Of a DNA stretch of 11,682 bases, positions 1-5,420 are shown piece by piece. The notes under the pieces were generated by a model, which saw only the letters and a list, made by a program, of their open reading frames with translations, had not been told where the DNA came from and ran no database searches. Every line of letters begins with the position of its first letter. Position 1 is the first letter of the stretch. Both the position numbers and the translations under genes were made by a program. Location: NCBI GenBank assembly GCA_030038595.1, contig JASHSW010000076.1, forward strand, positions 1-11,682, in the 5' to 3' direction. Source of the stretch: Methylovirgula sp. (GTDB lineage: Bacteria > Pseudomonadota > Alphaproteobacteria > Rhizobiales > Beijerinckiaceae).

Positions 1-889
1 TCTCGCCGCCGACATCGACGCCTTCATAGAGGCGCTGCGCGATCTGCATGGTGCGGGCTGGAGCGAATCCCAGTTTGCGCGACGCCTCCTGTTGCAACGT
101 CGAAGTGGTGAAGGGAGCGGCGGGATGACGTTTGGCGGGACGCGCCTCGACGTTCGCCACGCGAAACGTCGCGTGCTCCAAGGCTTGTTTTAAAGCCTCC
201 GCCTCGGCCCCCGAGCCGACGTCGAGCCGGGCAATCTTCTTGCCGTCGGCGCCGACGAGCCGGGCGACGAACGACGCGCCGTCCTTTGTCTTCAGATGCG
301 CGAGCAGCGACCAGTATTCACGCGGGACGAAGCTTTCGATCTCCAGCTCGCGGTCGCAGACGAGGCGCAGCGCGACGGACTGCACGCGGCCTGCCGAGCG
401 GGCCCCCGGCAATTTTCGCCACAGCACCGGCGAGAGGTTGAAGCCCACGAGATAGTCGAGAGCCCGGCGGGCGAGGTAGGAATCTACCAGCGCTTCGTCG
501 ATTTCGCGCGGATTCCGCATCGCTTCGAGCACCGCGTCCTTGGTGATCGCGTTGAAGACGACGCGCTCAACCCGCTTGCCTTTGAGGGCCCGCTTGGCTT
601 TGAGAATCTCGAGAACGTGCCAGGAAATCGCTTCGCCCTCGCGGTCCGGGTCGGTCGCCAGAATGATCTTGGCGGCGTCCTTGGCGCTATTGGCAATGTC
701 GGCCAAGCGTTTTGCCGCCTTGGCATCGACTTCCCAAAGCATTTTGAAGTCGGCGTCGGGATCGACGGAGCCGTCTTTGGCCGGCAGGTCGCGGACGTGG
801 CCGAAGGAGGCCACGACTTCGTAATTGCGGCCGAGATACTTGTTGATCGTCTTGGCCTTGGCAGGCGATTCGACGATGACCAGATTCAT
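1..889 (-). CDS. topA: DNA topoisomerase I, N-terminal part (partial, runs off left edge)
   Basis: Type IA topoisomerase that relaxes negatively supercoiled DNA by cutting and rejoining one strand. The 296 codons present begin MNLVIVESPAKAKTI, the start of the TOPRIM domain, with the catalytic Glu at residue 7. The acidic TOPRIM motif DPDREGEAI follows at residues 80-88 (D80, D82, E84). Further on are the family segments SYLARRALDYLVGFNLSP and PFTTSTLQQEA. The window ends at YEGVDVGGE, just before the expected ITYMRTDS motif, so the active-site Tyr lies outside. The ATG at 889-887 is chosen because it puts the TOPRIM strand at the exact N-terminus, as in the family; a GGAG lies about 10 nt upstream. 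The gene is divergent from pyrB across 219 bp. Nothing seen is broken. Identification is secure. Confidence 0.96.
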   Translation of the reverse strand, partial: MNLVIVESPAKAKTINKYLGRNYEVVASFGHVRDLPAKDGSVDPDADFKMLWEVDAKAAKRLADIANSAKDAAKIILATDPDREGEAISWHVLEILKAKRALKGKRVERVVFNAITKDAVLEAMRNPREIDEALVDSYLARRALDYLVGFNLSPVLWRKLPGARSAGRVQSVALRLVCDRELEIESFVPREYWSLLAHLKTKDGASFVARLVGADGKKIARLDVGSGAEAEALKQALEHATFRVANVEARPAKRHPAAPFTTSTLQQEASRKLGFAPARTMQIAQRLYEGVDVGGE

Positions 890-998
890 AAGGAAGAAGC
901 TCCGATCCTAGGCGGCTGAAAACGCTCGATTTTTCTGGAATTAAACCGCGCCGCCATGACTGCCGACGCATGCCGAGGCGAGCGCTCGTTTGCCGCGG

Positions 999-1027
999 AA
1001 CATGGGGTCAGGGGATCAAAGTGTCAA
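999..1027 (-). promoter_or_regulatory. candidate topA promoter
   Basis: Read on the minus strand, a perfect TTGACA -35 box (1027-1022) is followed after 17 bp by CATGTT (1004-999), a weaker -10 box. Transcription would start near 992 and give topA a leader of about 100 nt. The assignment rests only on the boxes and spacing; the -10 matches the consensus at three of six positions. Confidence 0.4.
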
Positions 1028-1069
1028 ATGGGGGCAAGGATCGTCGTCAACCAAATGCCGCCGACGCCC

Positions 1070-1099
1070 TTGCGAAAGGTGCAAAATCAATCCTATAGA
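1070..1099 (+). promoter_or_regulatory. candidate pyrB promoter, positioned for a leaderless mRNA
   Basis: TTGCGA (1070-1075) and TATAGA (1094-1099) are separated by 18 bp and each match the sigma70 consensus at four of six positions. Transcription would begin at about 1105-1107, 2-4 nt before the pyrB ATG at 1109. No Shine-Dalgarno sequence precedes that ATG, which fits leaderless translation. The boxes are seen in the sequence; their activity is inferred. Confidence 0.45.
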
Positions 1100-1108
1100 A
1101 CGGCTTTA

Positions 1109-2059
1109 ATGTCCGATTTGCGGCCCATCGAGAAATTCCGACACCGGCATTTGCTCGGAATTGAGGGGCTTTCGGCGACGGACATCGTAACTTTGCTCGA
1201 CATGGCCGAAGACGCGATCGAGGTATCGCGCCAGATCGAAAAAAAGCGCGCCACGCTGCGCGGCCGCACCCTCATCAATCTCTTTTTCGAAGCATCGACC
1301 CGCACGCAATCGTCGTTCGAATTGGCCGGCAAACGGCTTGGCGCCGACGTGATGAACATGTCGGTTGCGACGTCGAGCGTCAAAAAGGGCGAAACGCTCA
1401 TCGATACCGCCGTGACACTCAACGCCATGCGCCCCGATATCATCGTCGTGCGCCATGCGCAGGCCGGCGCCGTGCATCTGCTTGCCAAGAAGGTCGATTG
1501 TGCCGTGGTCAACGCCGGCGACGGCGCGCACGAACATCCCACCCAAGCGCTGCTCGACGCATTGACGATCCGCCGCAACAAAGGACGCATCGAGGGCCTT
1601 ACGGTGGCGATCTGCGGCGACATTCTCCATTCGCGCGTCGCGCGCTCCAACATCCTGCTGCTCGCGACGCTGGGCGCCCACGTGCGCGTTGTCGGCCCTT
1701 CGACGCTGATGCCGGTCGGCATCGAGCGCATGGGCGCCGAAGTTTGTCGCGACATCAAGAGCGGACTTTGCGACGCCGACATCGTCATGATGCTGCGTTT
1801 GCAGCGCGAACGCATGAGCGGCGCTTATGTGCCCTCGTCGCGCGAATATTTCCGCACCTTCGGCCTCGACGCGGAAAAGCTGCGCTATGCGAAGCAGGAT
1901 GCCCTGGTCATGCATCCAGGACCGATGAACCGCGGCGTAGAAATCGATTCCGGCATCGCCGACGGCCCGCAGAGTCTGATCCGCGAACAGGTCGAGATGG
2001 GCGTCGCGGTGCGTATGGCCGTGCTCGCGGCGCTCGCCGAACATTTGCCCAACGGTTGA
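1109..2059 (+). CDS. pyrB: aspartate carbamoyltransferase catalytic chain
   Basis: Condenses carbamoyl phosphate with L-aspartate to N-carbamoyl-aspartate, the committed step of cytosolic pyrimidine synthesis. At 316 aa it has normal family length. Residues seen: the carbamoyl-phosphate loop STRT at 63-66, the mobile loop SSVKKGE at 89-95 with its Lys, HPTQ at 143-146, HSRVARSN at 174-181 and HPGPMNRG at 269-276. All expected active-site motifs are intact. The frame stays open upstream to an ATG at 956 (and ATGs at 1028 and 1055), but the extra residues are low-complexity and the conserved part begins at [12 protein letters not shown] therefore choose the ATG at 1109, which also fits the promoter just upstream. 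pyrC follows after 6 nt, so the two are co-transcribed. The sequence resembles the class A, Pseudomonas-like enzymes that assemble with a PyrC partner; no pyrI-type regulatory chain is present. Confidence 0.95.
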   Translation: MSDLRPIEKFRHRHLLGIEGLSATDIVTLLDMAEDAIEVSRQIEKKRATLRGRTLINLFFEASTRTQSSFELAGKRLGADVMNMSVATSSVKKGETLIDTAVTLNAMRPDIIVVRHAQAGAVHLLAKKVDCAVVNAGDGAHEHPTQALLDALTIRRNKGRIEGLTVAICGDILHSRVARSNILLLATLGAHVRVVGPSTLMPVGIERMGAEVCRDIKSGLCDADIVMMLRLQRERMSGAYVPSSREYFRTFGLDAEKLRYAKQDALVMHPGPMNRGVEIDSGIADGPQSLIREQVEMGVAVRMAVLAALAEHLPNG

Positions 2060-2065
2060 GGCGCG

Positions 2066-3382
2066 ATGCAAGCTCCCTCCACACCGGCGATCGCCCACCA
2101 GCCGCTGGCGTTGGTCAACGGCCGGCTTCTCGATCCGACGACGGGCAAGGAGACCCGCGGCGGCGTTCTCGTCATCGACGGCATCATTCGCGATCTTGGC
2201 TCTTCCGTAGCCTCGGCGACTCTGCCTTCGCACGCGCATGCGATCGATTGCGGCGGGGACCTCATCGCCCCGGGCCTGATCGACATGTGCGCTTTCGTCG
2301 GCGAGCCGGGGGCGGAACACCGCGAGACGATCGCGACCGCGACCGCGGCGGCGGCGGCGGGCGGGGTGACAACTATTCTGGCGCGGCCCGACACCAATCC
2401 TCCCGTCGACGAGCCTGCGGTCGTCGATTTTCTGCTGCGCCGGGCGCGCGACACGGGACACGTGCGCGTGCTGCCGGTCGCCGCCTTGACCAAGGGCCTC
2501 GAAGGCGTCGAGATCGCCGAGATCGGCCTTTTGAAAGAAGCCGGCGCGATCGCCTTCAGCGACGCGGCGAAGTCGTTGCGCAACGCACAGGTCATGCGCC
2601 GCGTGATGGCCTATGCGCGCGATTTCGACGCGCTCGTCATTCACCACACCGAGGATCCGGACCTTGCCGCCGAAGGCGTGATGAACGAGGGTGAACTCGC
2701 AACCCGCCTGGGGCTGACCGGCATCCCGCGCGAGGCGGAAGCGATCATGCTCGACCGCGACATCCGGCTCATTGCGTTGACGGGGGCGCGCTATCACGCC
2801 GGGCTCGTCTCGACTCGCATGTCGCTCGATGCCATCCGCGCCGCGAAGAACGCCGGCCTGCCGATCACTTGCGCGACCTCGATCAATCACCTGACGTTGA
2901 ACGAGAACGATATCGGCGACTATCGCACCTTCCTGAAACTCACGCCGCCATTGCGCGCCGAGGCCGAGCGCCGTGCGCTCGTCGATGCGCTCGCCGACGG
3001 CACCGTCGATGTGATCGTCTCCGACCACAATCCGCAGGACGTCGATACCAAGCGCTTGCCGTTCGCCGAGGCCGAATACGGTGCGATCGGGCTTGAGACC
3101 ATGCTGTCGGCGGGCCTGCGCCTCGTCCATTCCGGCGAAGTGAAACTATCGCGACTGCTCGCCGCCATGTCGTCGCGCCCGGCCGAGATTCTCGGCTTGC
3201 CGCAAGGCAGACTCGCGGTCGGCGCGCCGGCCGATCTCATCCGTTTCGATCCCGACGAACCCTATGTCGTCGATCCGATGAAGCTCCATTCGCGCTGCAA
3301 GAACACGCCGTTCGACGATGCGAAAATGCAGGGCAGGGTGAAACTCACGCTGGTGGCGGGACGGGTGGTGTGGGAGGGGTAG
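2066..3382 (+). CDS. pyrC: dihydroorotase homologue, probably non-catalytic partner of PyrB
   Basis: 438 aa of the class I dihydroorotase/amidohydrolase family, which closes carbamoyl-aspartate to dihydroorotate. The fold signature is present: N-terminal beta part, LIAPGLID at 66-73, EPG at 80-82, GGVTTI at 99-104, NEND at 279-282, AIGLET at 340-345. The metal site is degenerate. The usual DxHxH stretch reads DMCAF at 73-77 (both His lost). The usual HxxHVST reads HAGLVST at 244-250, so the zinc His is Leu247. DHAPH reads DHNPQ at 320-324. Only His194 (HTED) and Asp320 remain of the His/Asp ligands. This matches the inactive PyrC' subunits that scaffold class A ATCase, as known in Pseudomonas and, from memory, in rhizobia. 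An active dihydroorotase would then be encoded elsewhere. The start has GAGG overlapping the pyrB stop. Residues 94-98 are five consecutive GCG codons. Confidence 0.9.
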   Translation: MQAPSTPAIAHQPLALVNGRLLDPTTGKETRGGVLVIDGIIRDLGSSVASATLPSHAHAIDCGGDLIAPGLIDMCAFVGEPGAEHRETIATATAAAAAGGVTTILARPDTNPPVDEPAVVDFLLRRARDTGHVRVLPVAALTKGLEGVEIAEIGLLKEAGAIAFSDAAKSLRNAQVMRRVMAYARDFDALVIHHTEDPDLAAEGVMNEGELATRLGLTGIPREAEAIMLDRDIRLIALTGARYHAGLVSTRMSLDAIRAAKNAGLPITCATSINHLTLNENDIGDYRTFLKLTPPLRAEAERRALVDALADGTVDVIVSDHNPQDVDTKRLPFAEAEYGAIGLETMLSAGLRLVHSGEVKLSRLLAAMSSRPAEILGLPQGRLAVGAPADLIRFDPDEPYVVDPMKLHSRCKNTPFDDAKMQGRVKLTLVAGRVVWEG

Positions 3383-3414
3383 GCAGGTCAGCGGTCCTGT
3401 CGCCTCAGCCCGGG

Positions 3415-3455
3415 GTTGGCGCCGCCGATCGCTTCGGATTGGGCGAGTAGCCAAC
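3415..3455. repeat. weak inverted repeat between convergent pyrC and DUF2214 gene
   Basis: GTTGGC (3415-3420) pairs with GCCAAC (3450-3455), and a smaller CCGA/TCGG hairpin lies inside. It sits in the 96-bp gap between the convergent gene ends. It could act as a bidirectional terminator, but there is no T-tract on either strand and the loop is long, so this is tentative. Nothing else is visible in the gap. Confidence 0.2.
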
Positions 3456-3478
3456 GAGCGCGATCTGCGAAGCCTAAT

Positions 3479-3919
3479 CTAGCCAATCTCTCCGTATCCC
3501 CGCGCCATGGCCGCGGCGAAAACAAGGAGCAGGGGAAAGAGCAGTACTTCGATCCAAAGGAATCGTTGCGCCGCTCTTACCTGCGCATGGCTTGGCGCGG
3601 TGTTCGCTCGGCGCCAGCGTATATAATCGATGGTTGGAGGCACAGAGAGCAGTCCGATCAAAGCGAAGGTTCCGAGCTTCGCCCAGAAGAACGCGTTGTG
3701 GGAATAATAGAACCAACCTTTGGCAGCGAAGATTGCGCGCGAGAAGCCGACAACAATAATGAGACCGGCGAGGAGGCCATACCAAAGGTCGATGGCGCCG
3801 ACGCGCGCCACAGCCTGCCTATCCATGCCGGGACGCACCAAGATCAGCTCGGCGAAGAGAATGCCGAACAGACCGAAGACCAGCAGATGATGGGCAATCG
3901 CGAGCGCAAGATCGAGCAT
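3479..3919 (-). CDS. DUF2214 family integral membrane protein
   Basis: 146 aa, almost entirely hydrophobic, with four likely transmembrane segments at about 5-28, 43-62, 78-96 and 119-138. The pattern is that of the DUF2214 family: an N-terminal AIAHHLLVFG segment, AELILVRPG at 23-31, IDLWYGLLAG at 43-52, then KGWFYY, NAFFWAKLG and LSVPPTIDYIRWRR between TM2 and the loop after TM3. The function of this family is not known to me; it is presumably an inner-membrane protein. A good GGAGG lies 10 nt before the ATG. It follows the tautomerase gene on the same strand after 107 bp, so co-transcription is possible, and it converges with pyrC. Confidence 0.85.
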   Translation of the reverse strand: MLDLALAIAHHLLVFGLFGILFAELILVRPGMDRQAVARVGAIDLWYGLLAGLIIVVGFSRAIFAAKGWFYYSHNAFFWAKLGTFALIGLLSVPPTIDYIRWRRANTAPSHAQVRAAQRFLWIEVLLFPLLLVFAAAMARGYGEIG

Positions 3920-3999
3920 GGCGCGATTTCCTCCGCAATGACCGCATCCACGTCATTCCTTTAGCATCGGTCGCAGTGCAGCATATGCCATTCGCCGGG

Positions 4000-4014
4000 A
4001 GGCGCGGCGCGCCT
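4000..4014. repeat. GC-rich perfect palindrome between tautomerase and DUF2214 genes
   Basis: AGGCGCG (4000-4006) and CGCGCCT (4008-4014) form 7-bp arms around one central base, 12 nt past the tautomerase stop. It could be a weak stop or a processing site in the minus-strand transcript. There is no T-tract after it, so a standard intrinsic terminator is not supported. The rest of the 107-bp gap holds only the ribosome-binding site of the DUF2214 gene. Confidence 0.3.
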
Positions 4015-4026
4015 TGCCCGATTAAT

Positions 4027-4479
4027 TCAACCGGCGCGATGTCCCGCCCGGATCGCATCGACCAGCGGCGTCTTCGTCTCGCTGGCCGACCAGTCCTTCG
4101 AAAGACCTCCTTGCGGGGTGCCGTCGATGAGGATGGTGCGATAGATCTCGTCGCCGGAATGCTGGGTAAATTCGACGCTGATCAGCAGCGGGTCGAGCCC
4201 GAGAGCATCGACGCAAGCATCGACAAGCGCCCTGGCGAGACGCTCGCGTTGCTCGGGCGGCCGGCCGCGGCGAATGTCGCAAATCAGCGTAGCGGCAGGA
4301 ACCGGCCCTTTTTCACCGCAGCGCCAAAGGTTGCCCTCGCCGAGTTCGCGAAACGTCACGTCGACGAGGTCAGGGGTAGTTTGCATGACCTCGGCGTAGA
4401 GATCGCCGAAACGCTCGGCGAGCTTGCGCTTCGCCGCCAGTGGATATTTGCCGGGCATATCGAGCTGCAAGTTGGGCAT
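4027..4479 (-). CDS. tautomerase-superfamily protein (4-OT/MIF fold)
   Basis: 150 aa, beginning MPNLQLDMPGKYP. Pro directly after the initiator Met becomes the N-terminal catalytic base of tautomerases once Met is removed. An open frame continues to an ATG at 4503, but that start would bury the Pro; the ATG at 4479 also has a perfect AAGGAG six nt upstream, so it is chosen. The length is about twice a 4-oxalocrotonate tautomerase subunit, so it probably contains two fused beta-alpha-beta units like MIF, cis-CaaD or malonate semialdehyde decarboxylase. A basic stretch DIRRGRPPEQRERLARAL at about 67-84 (Pro counted as 1) begins the second unit's helix and could supply substrate-binding Arg. The substrate cannot be read from sequence. 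It is divergent from a TetR regulator that probably controls it. Confidence 0.8.
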   Translation of the reverse strand: MPNLQLDMPGKYPLAAKRKLAERFGDLYAEVMQTTPDLVDVTFRELGEGNLWRCGEKGPVPAATLICDIRRGRPPEQRERLARALVDACVDALGLDPLLISVEFTQHSGDEIYRTILIDGTPQGGLSKDWSASETKTPLVDAIRAGHRAG

Positions 4480-4485
4480 GACGAA

Positions 4486-4491
4486 CTCCTT
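4486..4491 (-). promoter_or_regulatory. ribosome binding site fixing the tautomerase start
   Basis: On the minus strand AAGGAG lies six nt before the ATG at 4479, an ideal Shine-Dalgarno spacing. It decides in favour of the start that leaves Pro as the first residue of the mature protein. Confidence 0.8.
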
Positions 4492-4523
4492 TGCTCTGGA
4501 CAACGCGGCCGCGCCGCGCTAAG

Positions 4524-4567
4524 TGGACAGTGTCCATATTAAAGCCAATATGGGCAATGTCAACATT
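4524..4567. promoter_or_regulatory. cluster of palindromes, probable TetR-family operator
   Basis: Three inverted repeats overlap here. TGGACA-G-TGTCCA occupies 4524-4536. CCATATT-N6-AATATGG occupies 4534-4553 and extends to TGTCCATATT-N6-AATATGGGCA at 4531-4556 with one mismatch. AATGT-CA-ACATT occupies 4556-4567. They lie in the 103-bp gap between the divergent tautomerase and tetR starts, which is the usual place for the operator of a self-regulating TetR protein. The symmetry is seen directly; binding is inferred. Confidence 0.6.
4536..4563 (-). promoter_or_regulatory. candidate tautomerase promoter
   Basis: On the minus strand a perfect TTGACA (4563-4558) is followed after 16 bp by TAATAT (4541-4536, four of six matches). 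Transcription would start near 4529, about 50 nt before the tautomerase ATG. The boxes interleave with the palindromes at 4524-4567, so a bound repressor would block RNA polymerase. Confidence 0.5.
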
Positions 4568-4573
4568 ATTTTT

Positions 4574-4577
4574 GGAG
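4574..4577 (+). promoter_or_regulatory. ribosome binding site fixing the tetR start
   Basis: GGAG lies five nt before the ATG at 4583. This supports the internal ATG over the in-frame ATG at 4523, which would fall inside the operator palindromes and lacks such a site. Confidence 0.65.
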
Positions 4578-4582
4578 CAGCC

Positions 4583-5251
4583 ATGACCGAGGCGGAATCG
4601 ATCGACCAGCGCCCTTACCACCACGGCGACTTACGCCGCGCCCTGATCGAGGCGGCCCTGGCATTGGTCGGCGAGGAACAGGATTGGGCCTTCTCGCTGC
4701 GCGAGGTGGCGCGGCGCGCTGGCGTAAGCCACAACGCTCCTTACAACCATTTTTCGGAAAAACGCGACCTTCTCGGCGCTGTCGCCGCGGCGGGATTCGA
4801 TGCGCTGCGCGAACGGATGCGTGCGGCGATCGCCGGCATCGACAGGCCGCGAACCGCGCTCCTGGCCTGCGCCACGGCCTATGTCAGCGCCGGGGTCGAA
4901 AATCCTGCGCTTTACCGACTGATGTTCGGTTCGGCGCTCGCCGCGCCCGCGCCGGCGGCGCGACCGGGCACGACCAAGGAGGACAGCGGCCGGCCCGCGG
5001 AGGCACGCGCCGCGGGAGCCGGCGCCAAAGCGGTTTTGGACGAGATTATCCTGCGCGGCGCCAAGCGTGGCGATTTCGCAATATCTGCGACCAACAAAAG
5101 CGAACTCAGCATCGCCGCGCTCTCCAACTGGTCGGCCGTGCACGGCCTGACCATGCTGGTAATCGATTCGTTGACCGGTTCCGAGCTTGCAATCGACACG
5201 CTCGTGAACCGTCTCATGCGCACCCTCCTTGAAGGAATGGAGCCGCGGTAG
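4583..5251 (+). CDS. TetR/AcrR-family transcriptional regulator with C-terminal WHG domain
   Basis: 222 aa. The N-terminal DNA-binding domain spans about residues 11-65: a GDLRRALIEAALALV first helix, then the helix-turn-helix FSLREVARRAGVSHNAPYNH (37-56), followed by FSEKRDLL. The ligand-binding domain carries the motif W183-S-A-V-H187-G188 and an ALYRLMFG segment at 109-116, typical of the WHG subgroup of TetR regulators. An Ala/Pro/Gly-rich stretch at about 118-150 looks like a flexible loop between helices. Family members are usually repressors released by a small ligand; the ligand here is unknown. It is divergent from the tautomerase gene, and the palindromes at 4524-4567 suggest that it represses both genes. 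No terminator is visible after it. Confidence 0.9.
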   Translation: MTEAESIDQRPYHHGDLRRALIEAALALVGEEQDWAFSLREVARRAGVSHNAPYNHFSEKRDLLGAVAAAGFDALRERMRAAIAGIDRPRTALLACATAYVSAGVENPALYRLMFGSALAAPAPAARPGTTKEDSGRPAEARAAGAGAKAVLDEIILRGAKRGDFAISATNKSELSIAALSNWSAVHGLTMLVIDSLTGSELAIDTLVNRLMRTLLEGMEPR

Positions 5252-5367
5252 GCGTCCGCCGACAGCGAAGCTTACAAAAGTTTCATCTTCCCGAAATGGC
5301 GACGTAAACCATCCTGCGCCATGTTCATCGGCGAAGGATGCGCGCCGCGCGTCGTTCCCGCAGTTTT

Positions 5368-5393
5368 TGTCCTCAGGTCCTGCCGTCAGGACA
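5368..5393 (+). other. possible alternative hairpins in the degP leader
   Basis: Two left arms, TGTCCT (5368-5373) and GTCCTG (5377-5382), can each pair with the same right arm (AGGACA 5388-5393, or CAGGAC 5387-5392), so the hairpins are mutually exclusive. The self-complementary CCAATTGG follows at 5397-5404, just before the degP ribosome-binding site GGAG at 5410-5413. There is no T-tract, so it is not a terminator for tetR. A role in mRNA stability or translation is only a guess. I found no convincing promoter in the 169-bp gap. Confidence 0.3.
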
Positions 5394-5420
5394 GGCCCAA
5401 TTGGCCCATGGAGATGCAAT

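Noticed and set aside
296..919. 207-codon plus-strand frame over topA
   Set aside because: It is the complement of the TOPRIM-containing topA frame, without any family motif of its own.
956..1108. N-terminal extension of PyrB from the ATG at 956
   Set aside because: The extra 51 residues look non-conserved and begin upstream of the predicted promoter; the conserved part starts just after the ATG at 1109.
2345..2359. Run of five GCG triplets in pyrC as a possible slippage repeat
   Set aside because: It encodes a short in-frame Ala stretch next to the conserved GGVTT motif; length change in whole triplets would not shift frame, and such runs are common in GC-rich genes.
1106..3130. 674-codon open frame antisense to pyrB and pyrC
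   Set aside because: It spans two well-identified genes on the other strand, is rich in Arg, Ala, Gly and His as mirror frames of GC-rich genes are, and shows no recognisable domain.
3981..3988. GCATATGC palindrome in the DUF2214 upstream region
   Set aside because: Eight bases is short, there are no matching promoter boxes around it, and no regulator points to it.
5252..5420. EcfG-type (GGAAC-N-GTT) or heat-shock sigma promoter for degP
   Set aside because: I looked for both patterns upstream of degP and found no match with acceptable boxes and spacing.
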